DNA from: Curtobacterium pusillum
GTDB lineage: Bacteria > Actinomycetota > Actinomycetes > Actinomycetales > Microbacteriaceae
Direction: 5' to 3'
DNA: 64,000 bases
Assembly (NCBI GenBank): GCA_002025645.1
Contig: CP018783.1
Location: 2,728,001-2,792,000, forward strand
In this document: positions 56,807 through 64,000 of the stretch, in pieces
Position numbering within the stretch: the stretch's first letter is position 1
Layout: every line of letters begins with the position of its first letter
Translations under genes and position numbers: made by a program
Notes under the pieces: model-generated
Database searches by the model: none
What the model saw: only the letters and a program-made list of their open reading frames with translations
What the model was told of the DNA's origin: nothing

Positions 56807-58083
56807 CGCAGCGCCCCGAACAGCACGTCGGCCTCGTGCGGCAGCTCCGTGCGCAGCGACCACTGCACCGTGTTCCAGTCGTGGCCGCTGCCGGGCGCGA
56901 ACGCGACGTCGCAGTGCGCTCCGGCTTTCCGCGCAGCGGCACCGAGCGCCCGGGCGTTCCGACTGAACGCGTGGTCGGAGGACCCCGCCGTCAGCCAGAC
57001 AGTGTGCCCGCCCAGCCCGTGCGCCCGCATCTGCGCGATCGGGGCAGCTGCCTTCCACGCCGCCACCGAGCCGCCGAACGCCTGGTCGGCGCTGTGCTGC
57101 GGGCTCTGGTCGGTGGGCTGCAGCTCGCTCGAGATCGCGAGGGCCGCCCCGAACCGGTCGGGGGCCCCGGTGAGGAACTGCATGGCACAGGTGGCTCCCT
57201 GCGAGAAGCCGACGAGGCCCCAGGCCCGCCGGTCGGTCGTGACGGGCAGGTGGGCGGTGAGCCAGCGCGGGACGTCCTCGGTGACGTACGTCGCCGACTT
57301 CCCGAGCCGCGAGTCGACGCACATGGTGTTCAGTCCCGGCGCGGAGAGCTGGTCGACGGAGACGACGATCGGCGCGCGGCCGTGGTGTGCTGCGGCGTAG
57401 GCGTCGAGCACGGTGCCCATCTGCCCGGCGGTGAACATGTCGCTCGGGGCTCCGGGCTGGCCGGCGAACGCGAGCACGACGGGCAGCGGTGCGGGATCGC
57501 GGACGAGGGCGGCCGGTGGCAGGTAGACGACCGCGGGGCGGGCCGGGAAGTCGGAGCGGGTACCGGGGATGTCGACCGTGCGGACCTCGCCGACGGCGGG
57601 CAGCGACGCGGCCGGCGCGGCGTCCATGTCGAGTGCGGGGTACGGGTTGCTCTGCACGACGGTCCCGAGCGTCGGGTACTTGGCGAACTCGACGTTCACC
57701 CCGAGTGCGGGGACGAGGAGCGCCGCCGGCACGAGCACCACGGCGAGCACCCGGCGCCAGCGTCCGCCCTGCACGATGCCGGTGACGGCCAGGGCGAGAC
57801 CCGCTGCGGCGATCGCGATCCACATCCGGGTGACCGGGCTGAGGGCGACCCCGAACAGGTTCAGGACGTCGCTCACGATCCAGCAGACGACGAGCACGAC
57901 GACGGCTGCCGCTGCGGCGATCGCGGCTCGGAGGCCGACGGACCGCCAGGCGCCGCGATCCCGCCACGACCGCACGACCGGCAGCAGCACGACAACGGCG
58001 AGCACCGTGAAGGCGATGTCGATCGGGACGAGCTTCGACGGTGCCTGCAGCTGCGTCGCGAGCAGCCATTCGGTCGGGCTCAC
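56803..58083 (-). CDS. Membrane-anchored esterase (alpha/beta hydrolase)
   Basis: 426 residues. Four N-terminal membrane helices (about 17-35, 48-72, 80-100, 107-128), then an exterior esterase-D-like domain: nucleophile elbow V-G-F-S-Q-G-A-T near 290-297, Asp in T-A-G-S-S-D-H-A-F, His in S-G-H-D-W. The layout resembles mycolyltransferase-like and enterochelin-esterase-like proteins, acting on envelope esters. GTG 58083 overlaps the stop of the lysyltransferase gene by 4 bases, so the two likely act on the same lipid or glycolipid. Confidence 0.85.
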   Translation of the reverse strand: MSPTEWLLATQLQAPSKLVPIDIAFTVLAVVVLLPVVRSWRDRGAWRSVGLRAAIAAAAAVVVLVVCWIVSDVLNLFGVALSPVTRMWIAIAAAGLALAVTGIVQGGRWRRVLAVVLVPAALLVPALGVNVEFAKYPTLGTVVQSNPYPALDMDAAPAASLPAVGEVRTVDIPGTRSDFPARPAVVYLPPAALVRDPAPLPVVLAFAGQPGAPSDMFTAGQMGTVLDAYAAAHHGRAPIVVSVDQLSAPGLNTMCVDSRLGKSATYVTEDVPRWLTAHLPVTTDRRAWGLVGFSQGATCAMQFLTGAPDRFGAALAISSELQPTDQSPQHSADQAFGGSVAAWKAAAPIAQMRAHGLGGHTVWLTAGSSDHAFSRNARALGAAARKAGAHCDVAFAPGSGHDWNTVQWSLRTELPHEADVLFGALR

Positions 58084-60161
58084 GAGCGCGACGCCGCAGT
58101 GCCGCGGTGCGCCTGCCGCAGCGCCCACAGGTGCTTCGGCCGGAGCCCCGGGACGTACGCGGACGCCAGCGCCCGGGCCACCCGCGGCACGTGCAGGGCC
58201 GTGGGGACGACGATCCAGAGCGGCTCGTGCCGTGCGCCGAACTTCTCCTTGAAGCGCTGCAGCGAGCGGAACCCGTACACGGGCTCGAGCACCCGGGCGA
58301 GGAGCATCGACCCGCGGGCGACGAGCGAACCGGCGCCGGCATGGGCGGCCAGCGGCGTGCCGGAGAGGCTGATCGTGGTGAGGCCGGCATCGCGGGCGCG
58401 GAGTGCGGTCCTGGCGATGAGGAACTCCATCACGCCCGGCATCCCGTCCTCGCCACGGCGCATGACGTCGAGCGTGTACCCGGTCAGCGTGCCGTGCTCG
58501 TACACCGGCAGCCAGCTCGTCACGGCGGTCACGTGCCCGTCCGGCGCGACGGCGAGCATGAGTCGGACGTCCGGGTCGTCGAGCTCGCGGAAGCCGCCGA
58601 GGGTGAACCCCATCTCGGGCAGTCGACGGTCGGCGGCCCAGCGGGTGCAGATCGCCTCGACCTCGGCGCGACGGGTGTCGTCGAGCGCGCCGAACGTGGT
58701 CCACTCGTCGCGGACGCCTTCACGGTCGGCACGGTTCGACGCCGTCCGGAGGTCCTGACGCTTCTTCCCGCGCAGGTCGAACGCGGTGACGTCGAGCACG
58801 GACTCGACCCCGACGGGCAGGGCGGACCAGCCCTCGGCGACGAGGATCTCCCGCACCGGCTCGTGCACGCTCGTGAACGCGGGCACCCAGCCGTTCCGCT
58901 CGCAGAACGCCGTGAACGCCGCCAGCACCGCGGCGCGGTCGGGCGCTGCGCACGCCGGGTCGGACACGGTCAGGGCGACGTCGCCGCGCACGCGGTACGC
59001 CACTGCGCCGAGTCCGCCCGGGTGGGTCCAGGTCGCGTTCCCGCGCCAGGTGCCCATGTGCCCGAGGGTGCCGGCGTCGCCGTCGCGCAGCATCTCGACG
59101 AGGTCGTCGCGGCAGGGGCCTGCCGCGCGGAACCGCTTGCGGACGAGCCGTCCGTGCAGCCCGAGGACGGCGAGCAGGACGGCGGCGGGCACGAGCCACG
59201 CACCGAGGAGCGTCACCTGCCACTCCAGCGCGTCGAGCCCGAGCCCCTGCCACTGGACGGCGTCGGAGCGCATCGGCTCGATGACGAACACGTCGACGAG
59301 GACCACGGTCAGGACGACGAGGACCCCGGTCGCCAGGGCGAACCCGGCAGGACGGCCGCGGTGCACGAGCCAGGCCGCGCAGAGGAGCAGCAGGCCGACG
59401 ACGACGACCGATCGGTCGCTCATCGCGTCCACGAAGACGGACAGCACGCCGTCGGGGTCCGGCACGACGAGGGTCACGAGCGTCCCCGCGCCGAGCGCGA
59501 TGAGGGTGCTCACGACGAGCGTGCGTGCGCTCACGGCATCGCGGGCGGTGCGGGTTTCCGGACTGGAGGCGCGGCGCACGACGACCACGCCGGCTGCGGT
59601 CCCGAGCAGGGTCGCCAGGGCACGCGCCAGGTCCGACCCGTGGCCGGCGAACAGGACGAGCGTCAGCACCACGGTCCACAGGGCGGTCCGGGTCCGCCAG
59701 CGGTGCTGCGTGGGCATCGCTGCGGTGGCGGCGCCGAGCAGTGCTGCGGCCACGATCGAGGGCGCGAAGAGGGGCTGGCCGACCGCGAACTCGGCGTGCG
59801 CCTCACCGAACGCGGCACCGATCGACACCGTCGCCAGGGTCCCGAGCACGGCGAGCGCGGGTGCGGCGACGCCGATCACGAGGGTCCGGAGCGAACCGAG
59901 GGACCGCTCGGCGAGGATCGTCGTCAGTGCCACCGCGACGAGCGCCAGGCAGGCGACGGGCGGGTGGTGCGGGAAGTCGGGCTCCGCGTGCGCCATCCGG
60001 GCGGACACGACGAGGACGACCGCCACGACGGTCACGACGACGGAGACCGGGAAGCGACGGAGTCGTCCGAGCAGAGCTTGAGGTGCCACGATCTCATCCC
60101 AGCCGGTCGCGCGCGCTGCGTCATCGCTCCGCGGTGTGAACCACGATGGCCGATCGGCCAC
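58080..60161 (-). CDS. MprF-like aminoacyl-phosphatidylglycerol synthase (DUF2156)
   Basis: 693 residues. About eight membrane helices (40-330), then a cytoplasmic DUF2156 domain with GNAT-like folds (about 350-690) marked by W-R-G-N-A-T-W-T, F-T-L-G-G-F-R-E-L and G-F-R-S-L-Q-R-F-K-E-K-F near the end. It transfers an amino acid (Lys or Ala) from tRNA to phosphatidylglycerol, reducing surface charge and giving resistance to cationic peptides. GTG 60161 is the longest start; GTG 60089, behind GGGATGAG, would give 669 residues. One dispersed repeat lies in the coding region at 59561-59577. Preceded on the same strand by a two-component system. Confidence 0.88.
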   Translation of the reverse strand: MADRPSWFTPRSDDAARATGWDEIVAPQALLGRLRRFPVSVVVTVVAVVLVVSARMAHAEPDFPHHPPVACLALVAVALTTILAERSLGSLRTLVIGVAAPALAVLGTLATVSIGAAFGEAHAEFAVGQPLFAPSIVAAALLGAATAAMPTQHRWRTRTALWTVVLTLVLFAGHGSDLARALATLLGTAAGVVVVRRASSPETRTARDAVSARTLVVSTLIALGAGTLVTLVVPDPDGVLSVFVDAMSDRSVVVVGLLLLCAAWLVHRGRPAGFALATGVLVVLTVVLVDVFVIEPMRSDAVQWQGLGLDALEWQVTLLGAWLVPAAVLLAVLGLHGRLVRKRFRAAGPCRDDLVEMLRDGDAGTLGHMGTWRGNATWTHPGGLGAVAYRVRGDVALTVSDPACAAPDRAAVLAAFTAFCERNGWVPAFTSVHEPVREILVAEGWSALPVGVESVLDVTAFDLRGKKRQDLRTASNRADREGVRDEWTTFGALDDTRRAEVEAICTRWAADRRLPEMGFTLGGFRELDDPDVRLMLAVAPDGHVTAVTSWLPVYEHGTLTGYTLDVMRRGEDGMPGVMEFLIARTALRARDAGLTTISLSGTPLAAHAGAGSLVARGSMLLARVLEPVYGFRSLQRFKEKFGARHEPLWIVVPTALHVPRVARALASAYVPGLRPKHLWALRQAHRGTAASRS
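59561..59577 (+). repeat. Dispersed CTGGAGGCGCGG repeat inside the mprF-like gene
   Basis: GACTGGAGGCGCGGCGC, on the strand opposite the gene, covers codons of a loop between membrane helices (V-R-R-A-S-S-P-E). Confidence 0.55.
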
Positions 60162-60185
60162 CCCGGCTGGCTCGGAGGATGACCG

Positions 60186-61388
60186 TCAGACGGCGCGGAC
60201 CGCCGGCACGTGCTCGACGGGGAGCCGCAGGTGCAGCGCGAACCCGTCGTCCGGCTGCGGACCGGACTCCATGCTCCCGCCGAGGAGCGAGGCCCGCTCA
60301 CCGAGGCCGATCAGCCCGAGACCGGACCCTGGTAGCTCGAGCCGGTCCGCCCGCGCCGGCCCGTTCACGACGTCCACGAGCACCTGACCGGCGTGGATCC
60401 GGCCGCTCACCCGGACGGTCGCGTCGGGGGCGTGCTTCCGGACGTTCGTCAGCCCCTCCTGGACGAACCGGTACACGGCGCGCTGGAGCGGTTGCGCGAG
60501 GGTGTCCGGCAGGTCGACGGTCGTGCTGGTCTCCAGGCCGCTCTCCGCGACGAGCCGCGGCAGGTCGGCCAGCACCGGCTGCGGGGCGATCTCGCGGTCG
60601 GTGCCACCGGAGGCCCGGAGTACCTGCACCATCTCGCGCAGCTCCTGCAGGGTCACGACGCACAGCTGTCGGATCGTGCGGGCGAACCCGCGCTCTGCCT
60701 CGTCCCGTCCGGCCATCTGCATCGCCCCGGCCTGCACGGCGATGAGGGTGACCTGGTGCGAGACGACGTCGTGCATCTCCCGCGCGAGCAGTGCCCGTTC
60801 GCGGGAGAGCGCCACGGCGGCGGCCTGGCGGCGTTCGTCCTCGCGGGCGCGGTGGACCTCGGCGAGCTGCTCGGTCAGGCGCGCACGGGTCTGCACGAGG
60901 AGTCCGACGGCCAGGGGTCCGAGCGCGAAGATGAGGGCGTAGACGACGGACACGACGATCTCGTCGAGGGTCTGCGGCGGCCCGACGAACCCGCCGAACC
61001 CGACGAACTGCACGAGCGCAGCGAGGAGCATGAGCCACCGGCGGTCCGTGCGCTCCCCGAGCGTGAACAGCGCGATGCTGGCGGCGACCACCGCGGACCC
61101 GACGAACAGCCCGGGCACCGTCAGGGCGAACGCGAGCACCGGGAAGCGGCGGCGGATCAGCAGCGCCGCTGCGGCGAGCAGCGACAGCCACGTCTCGACC
61201 GTCGTCGCTCCCGAGATGTCGAGCACGGCATCGGCGACGGCGGCCGCGACGAAGAACGCGTCGACCAGCCACCAGGGTGCCCGGTGGGTGCGCACCCAGC
61301 GCAGGCCGACGTCGACGAGGCGGTCGAGCCTCCCGTCGGTCGCGGTGAGGACCCGACGGAGGCGGGTGGCCGTCGACTGCTCAGCCAT
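60186..61388 (-). CDS. Sensor histidine kinase (NarL-type partner, HisKA_3)
   Basis: 400 residues. Four to five membrane helices in the first 175 residues with little exterior loop, so it probably senses the membrane itself, like LiaS/DesK-type kinases. Dimerisation/phosphoacceptor motif R-E-M-H-D-V-V-S-H-Q near 211-220 (His214). HATPase near 300-395 with N-V-R-K-H-A-P-D-A and G-S-G-L-G-L-I-G-L. Overlaps its response regulator by 8 bases. The membrane-sensing form fits control of the envelope-defence genes downstream. Confidence 0.93.
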   Translation of the reverse strand: MAEQSTATRLRRVLTATDGRLDRLVDVGLRWVRTHRAPWWLVDAFFVAAAVADAVLDISGATTVETWLSLLAAAALLIRRRFPVLAFALTVPGLFVGSAVVAASIALFTLGERTDRRWLMLLAALVQFVGFGGFVGPPQTLDEIVVSVVYALIFALGPLAVGLLVQTRARLTEQLAEVHRAREDERRQAAAVALSRERALLAREMHDVVSHQVTLIAVQAGAMQMAGRDEAERGFARTIRQLCVVTLQELREMVQVLRASGGTDREIAPQPVLADLPRLVAESGLETSTTVDLPDTLAQPLQRAVYRFVQEGLTNVRKHAPDATVRVSGRIHAGQVLVDVVNGPARADRLELPGSGLGLIGLGERASLLGGSMESGPQPDDGFALHLRLPVEHVPAVRAV

Positions 61389-62016
61389 CCAGCAGCCCCG
61401 CCTCGGCTGCACGCAGTGCGAGCTGGACCCGGGTCGGGACGCCGAACGCGGCGAGGAGGCCGCGGACGTCCTCCTTGACGGTGCCGGTGCTCACGCCGAG
61501 GCGCTGGCCGATGTCCGGGTTGCTCGCGCCGTCGGCGACCAGCCGGAGGACGGCGTGCTCACGGTCGGACAGCGTCGGCGGCACCTGCCCGGGCAGGCGC
61601 GGGGCGAAGAGGCGCGACCGGTCGACGCCCGGTGCGAGGACCACGCCGCCGCGGGCGAGGACCCGGACGTACTCGGCCAGCGCCTCGGGGTCGGTGTCCT
61701 TGAGCAGGAACCCCGCGGCCCCGAGCTCCATCGCCTGGCCGACGTACTCGTCCGTGTCGAACGTGGTGAGCATCGCGATCGCCGGGGGATCGGCGAGGGT
61801 CTGCAGCTCCCGGAGCACCTCGAGTCCGTTCACCCGCGGCATCCGCACGTCGAGCAGCACGACGTCGGGCGCGTGCGACCGGATGACCTGCACGGCCTCG
61901 ACGTCGCCGGTCGTGGCCACGACGTCGATGTCCGGCGCGGCACCGAGGATCAACTCGAAGCCGTAGCGGACGAGCGTCTCGTCGTCGACGATCACCACGG
62001 TTGTCACGGCCGTCAT
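61381..62016 (-). CDS. NarL/LuxR-family response regulator
   Basis: 211 residues. Receiver 1-120: acidic pair V-D-D-E near 9-12, phosphoacceptor Asp in V-V-L-L-D-V-R-M-P near 55, Thr in L-T-T-F-D, Lys in L-L-K-D-T. LuxR helix-turn-helix near 145-205 (L-S-D-R-E-H-A-V-L-R-L-V-A-D-G). ATG 62016 is preferred to GTG 62028. It probably activates its own operon and perhaps the lysyltransferase-esterase and bacteriocin genes on the same strand. Confidence 0.93.
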   Translation of the reverse strand: MTAVTTVVIVDDETLVRYGFELILGAAPDIDVVATTGDVEAVQVIRSHAPDVVLLDVRMPRVNGLEVLRELQTLADPPAIAMLTTFDTDEYVGQAMELGAAGFLLKDTDPEALAEYVRVLARGGVVLAPGVDRSRLFAPRLPGQVPPTLSDREHAVLRLVADGASNPDIGQRLGVSTGTVKEDVRGLLAAFGVPTRVQLALRAAEAGLLDG

Positions 62017-62067
62017 CTTGTCATGCACGTTGGCGTTCGGAGAGGGACTCGCTACTGTGATGCCAAC

Positions 62068-62089
62068 TGGTCATGTCCGCGCATGACCA
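62068..62089. promoter_or_regulatory. Candidate DasR-like operator upstream of gntR
   Basis: TGGTCATG and CATGACCA form an exact 8-base inverted repeat with a 6-base spacer, 33 bases before the gntR start. The half-site resembles the DasR response element (TGGTCTAGACCA type) and recurs at 63671-63680. Confidence 0.55.
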
Positions 62090-62122
62090 CCAAGACGACC
62101 AGCGACGGAGCACGAGGGACGC

Positions 62123-62863
62123 ATGACGAGCCGCATCACCGAGGGCGCCGAGCCGAAGCACCAGCAGCTGCGGCGCATCCTCCTCGAGCTCGCCACCTCA
62201 CGCCTCGCCCCCGGCGCCGCGATCCCCTCCGAACGGCAGCTCATCGCCGAGTACGGCGTCTCGCGGATCACCGTGCGCGAGGCCCTCGGACAGCTCGTCA
62301 ACGAGGGCTACCTGGAGCGCGTCCGCGGCAAGGGCACCTTCGTGGCGCACCGTCCCGTGCAGTCCACGCTGCACCTGGCGTCCTTCACCGAGGAGATGCG
62401 CGCGATGGGGCACGTGCCGACGACGGTCGTGCTCGTGCGCGAGGAGCGGGTCCCGCCGACGGACACCGCTGCCGCGCTGCGCCTGGACCCGGACGTCTCG
62501 GCCTTCCACGTGAAGCGTCTGCGGATGGCGGACGGCGCACCGGTGTCGATCGACGACGCCTGGCTCGTGGCGGACGCGTTCCCCGGGCTGCTCGACCACG
62601 ACCTGTCCGGGTCCGTCTACTCGATCATCGCGACCGAGTACGGCACACCCATCGACCGGGCGCAGCAGACCGTCGCGGCGAACCCCGCGGCGGACGACGT
62701 GGCAACGCTGCTCGGGACGAAGACGGGTGCGCCGGTGCTGGAGTTCGACCGGGTGTCGTACACGGGGGAGCGTCCCGTGGAGCACACCCGCTCGTGGTAC
62801 CGGTCGGACCGGTACCGCGTGCAGATGGAGGTCACGGCGACGGCGCCGCAGGCGGTCGCGTAG
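62123..62863 (+). CDS. GntR/HutC-family regulator, DasR-like
   Basis: 246 residues. N-terminal winged helix (P-K-H-Q-Q-L-R-R-I-L-L-E-L, then I-P-S-E-R-Q-L-I-A-E-Y-G-V-S-R-I-T-V-R). UTRA ligand domain at about 85-240 with R-V-R-G-K-G-T-F-V before it and F-D-R-V-S-Y near 208. DasR and NagR proteins bind glucosamine-6-P or GlcNAc-6-P and repress amino-sugar uptake. GAGGGA precedes ATG 62123. PTS genes follow within 60 bases on the other strand, and both promoter regions hold TGGTCATG-type dyads. Confidence 0.92.
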   Translation: MTSRITEGAEPKHQQLRRILLELATSRLAPGAAIPSERQLIAEYGVSRITVREALGQLVNEGYLERVRGKGTFVAHRPVQSTLHLASFTEEMRAMGHVPTTVVLVREERVPPTDTAAALRLDPDVSAFHVKRLRMADGAPVSIDDAWLVADAFPGLLDHDLSGSVYSIIATEYGTPIDRAQQTVAANPAADDVATLLGTKTGAPVLEFDRVSYTGERPVEHTRSWYRSDRYRVQMEVTATAPQAVA

Positions 62864-62870
62864 CGCCGGG

Positions 62871-62904
62871 GCCGAGTCTCGGGCGCGAGGCACCGAGACT
62901 CGGC
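62871..62904. terminator. Bidirectional terminator between gntR and the PTS IIA gene
   Basis: GCCGAGTCTCGG pairs perfectly with CCGAGACTCGGC over a 10-base loop, between the convergent stops at 62863 and 62915. Confidence 0.8.
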
Positions 62905-62914
62905 CGTCGGGCGA

Positions 62915-63367
62915 CTACGCCTCGTAGAGGGCGTCGCCCTCGCGGACGGTCGTGCCGACGGTGCCCTGCGCGATGGAGTCCGGCGCGGAGCCGAGCACCA
63001 CGACGGGGCAGATCGGCGAGTAGCCGGCGGCCGAGATCACCGAGGGGGTGAACCGGACGACGGGGTCACCGGCGGAGACGGTGTCGCCCTCCGTCGCGAG
63101 GAGCTCGAAGCCCTCGCCAGAGAGCTTCACGGTGTCGATGCCGACGTGCACGAGGACGTCGGTCCCCGCGGCTCCCTGCAGTGCGAACGCGTGCGGGTGC
63201 AGCTTCACGATCGTGCCGTCGACGGGCGCCACCGCGGTGACCCCGCCCTCGACGCCGGTCGGGTCCACCGCGACGCCGGCGCCGACGAGCTGCCCGGCGA
63301 ACACCGGGTCCGGCACGTCGGCCAGTGCGACGACCGGGCCCGCGAACGGGGTCCGGACGCTCGTCAC
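62915..63367 (-). CDS. PTS sugar transporter IIA component, glucose type
   Basis: 150 residues. V-H-V-G-I-D-T-V-K-L near 72-81 holds the phosphorylated His, and the second active-site His is in P-H-A-F-A-L near 55-61. Receives phosphate from HPr and passes it to IIB. GTG 63367 overlaps the IIB stop (GTGA). Soluble, separate from IIB and IIC, a split form common in actinobacterial GlcNAc systems. Confidence 0.94.
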   Translation of the reverse strand: MTSVRTPFAGPVVALADVPDPVFAGQLVGAGVAVDPTGVEGGVTAVAPVDGTIVKLHPHAFALQGAAGTDVLVHVGIDTVKLSGEGFELLATEGDTVSAGDPVVRFTPSVISAAGYSPICPVVVLGSAPDSIAQGTVGTTVREGDALYEA

Positions 63368-63600
63368 AGTTCGTCCTGGATGTCCTGCGCGAGGTTGTCG
63401 GCGACCGTGCCGACGATGACCTGCCAACCGGTGCCGCCACCGACGACGGCCTGGGCGCCAGCGGCCTGCAGTGCGGCCCTGTCGACGAGGTCTCCGTCCT
63501 CCACCTCGACGCGGAGGCGCGTGATGCAGCCCTCGACCTCTTCGATGTTCTCCACCCCGCCCAGCGCGGCGATGATGTCAGCGGCCTTGATGTCAGCCAT
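63364..63600 (-). CDS. PTS sugar transporter IIB component, glucose/GlcNAc type
   Basis: 78 residues, a complete stand-alone EIIB. E-G-C-I-T-R-L-R-V-E-V near 23-33 contains the phosphorylated Cys25. D-I-I-A-A-L-G-G-V-E-N-I is the usual opening. A well-placed GAGGAGGAA lies just ahead of ATG 63600. Transfers phosphate to the sugar bound in IIC, whose gene starts divergently at 63779. Confidence 0.95.
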   Translation of the reverse strand: MADIKAADIIAALGGVENIEEVEGCITRLRVEVEDGDLVDRAALQAAGAQAVVGGGTGWQVIVGTVADNLAQDIQDEL

Positions 63601-63670
63601 CGGTTCCTCCTCGTTCAGGGTGTGAGCGCCAGGTTGACATGCGTCCGGTCTCGGTTCAGACTACGGAACT

Positions 63671-63680
63671 GGTCATGACC
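63671..63680. promoter_or_regulatory. Candidate DasR-like operator between IIB and IIC genes
   Basis: GGTCATGACC is a perfect 10-base palindrome, in context ACTGGTCATGACCGG, close to the DasR consensus with TCATGA in place of TCTAGA. It sits midway in the 178-base gap between the divergent IIB and IIC genes and shares ACTGGTCATG with 62066-62075. Confidence 0.6.
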
Positions 63681-63778
63681 GGACAGGACCGGACCTGGTG
63701 ATACCGCCGAGGTTACCTGCGCTGGCTGCACGACTCAACTCACCCCGACAGCTCCACCCAATGACGAGAGGACTTCCG

Positions 63779-64000
63779 ATGGGCACCACCACTGCCACGG
63801 ACGTGCCGGAGAAGAAGAAGCCGAAGAACCAGTCACGCCTCTTCGCCCAAGCGCAGCGGCTCGGCCGGAGCCTGCTGCTCCCGATCGCGGTCATGCCCGC
63901 GGCCGGCATCCTGAACCGGATCGGTCAGCCGGACCTCCTCGGTGCGATCCCGGGCTTCGAGACCGGAGCCGGGGTCATCTCCGCTGCGGGACAGGCGATC
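63779..64000 (+). CDS. PTS sugar transporter IIC component, N-terminal part
   Basis: The first 74 codons of a gene cut by the window end. A hydrophilic lead of about 35 residues rich in Lys is followed by R-L-G-R-S-L-L-L-P-I-A-V-M-P-A-A-G-I-L, the diagnostic first helix of glucose/N-acetylglucosamine IIC permeases. GAGAGGA lies ahead of ATG 63779. Divergent from IIB and IIA, with a DasR-like palindrome between. Sugar identity (GlcNAc favoured) is inferred from the regulator type. Confidence 0.92.
   Translation, partial: MGTTTATDVPEKKKPKNQSRLFAQAQRLGRSLLLPIAVMPAAGILNRIGQPDLLGAIPGFETGAGVISAAGQAI

Noticed and set aside
56612..57400. A full 262-codon gene starting at ATG 56612
   Set aside because: Only the first 18 codons look real; the remainder is antisense to the small membrane protein and esterase genes and is rich in Cys, Arg and Ser in the manner of shadow frames.
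1..64000. CRISPR array or cas genes
   Set aside because: The dispersed repeats are far apart and irregular, with no regular spacers, and no Cas motif was seen.

Overview
The window is a chromosomal stretch from a very GC-rich actinobacterium. The gene complement (Ku plus three-domain LigD, phosphoketolase, DUF1206, Asp23-like genes beside a sigma factor, LAxTG-type surface protein, many GTG starts, starts close behind a -10 box) fits the family Microbacteriaceae, and Curtobacterium or a close relative is my best guess. That placement is inference from style and content; no rRNA is present. No tRNA, CRISPR array, insertion sequence or integrase was seen.

Layout. 0-3.5 kb: nucleoside salvage operon (nucleoside hydrolase, MFS carrier, ribokinase) behind a tandem LacI-type operator, with what looks like the first codons of the divergent LacI regulator at the window edge. 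3.5-6.4 kb: Ppx/GppA phosphatase, a DUF998 membrane protein with its TetR regulator, a monooxygenase-domain membrane protein. 6.5-10.9 kb: non-homologous end joining (ku, an SDR oxidoreductase, ligD). 11-13 kb: ECF sigma factor (probably CTG-started) with two Asp23-like genes. 13-18 kb: TIM-barrel epimerase, fumarylacetoacetase-type hydrolase, two small proteins, phosphoketolase. 18-24 kb: secreted protein, DUF1992, GH15 hydrolase, a leader-like small ORF between hairpins, rtcB, DUF1206. 24-31.7 kb: DUF3800-like gene, SMP-30 lactonase, alpha/beta hydrolase, ferredoxin-reductase-like flavoprotein, Dps, MarR, FMN reductase, GH13 alpha-glucosidase. 31.7-41.6 kb: cell-wall-anchored protein, membrane proteins and MFS exporters, a second ECF sigma with a membrane partner, LysR, CDF metal exporter. 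41.6-53.4 kb: DUF4166/epimerase pair, EamA/LysR pair, purB-LMW phosphatase, hisC, E1alpha-E1beta-E2 of a 2-oxo acid dehydrogenase, an acetyltransferase.

53.4-62 kb is the most interesting block. All genes lie on the minus strand: response regulator, histidine kinase, MprF-like aminoacyl-phosphatidylglycerol synthase, membrane esterase, a small membrane protein, then a lactococcin-972-family bacteriocin precursor, a large FtsX-like membrane protein (DUF1430/immunity type) and an ABC ATPase. This looks like a bacteriocin production/immunity locus directly behind a cell-envelope defence operon. Its upstream boundary is AT-rich and carries an orphan ribosome-binding site and start codon, as expected at a horizontal-transfer junction. 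62-64 kb: DasR-like GntR regulator with a glucose/N-acetylglucosamine PTS (IIA, IIB, start of IIC) and matching dyad operators.

Two families of short dispersed repeats run through the window. One has the core CTGGAGGCGCGG; it occurs singly or as inverted pairs forming terminator-like hairpins, and some copies lie inside coding regions. The other is an about 50-base perfect hairpin (arm GTGAGCAGAAATGGTCGGGT) present twice in opposite orientation.
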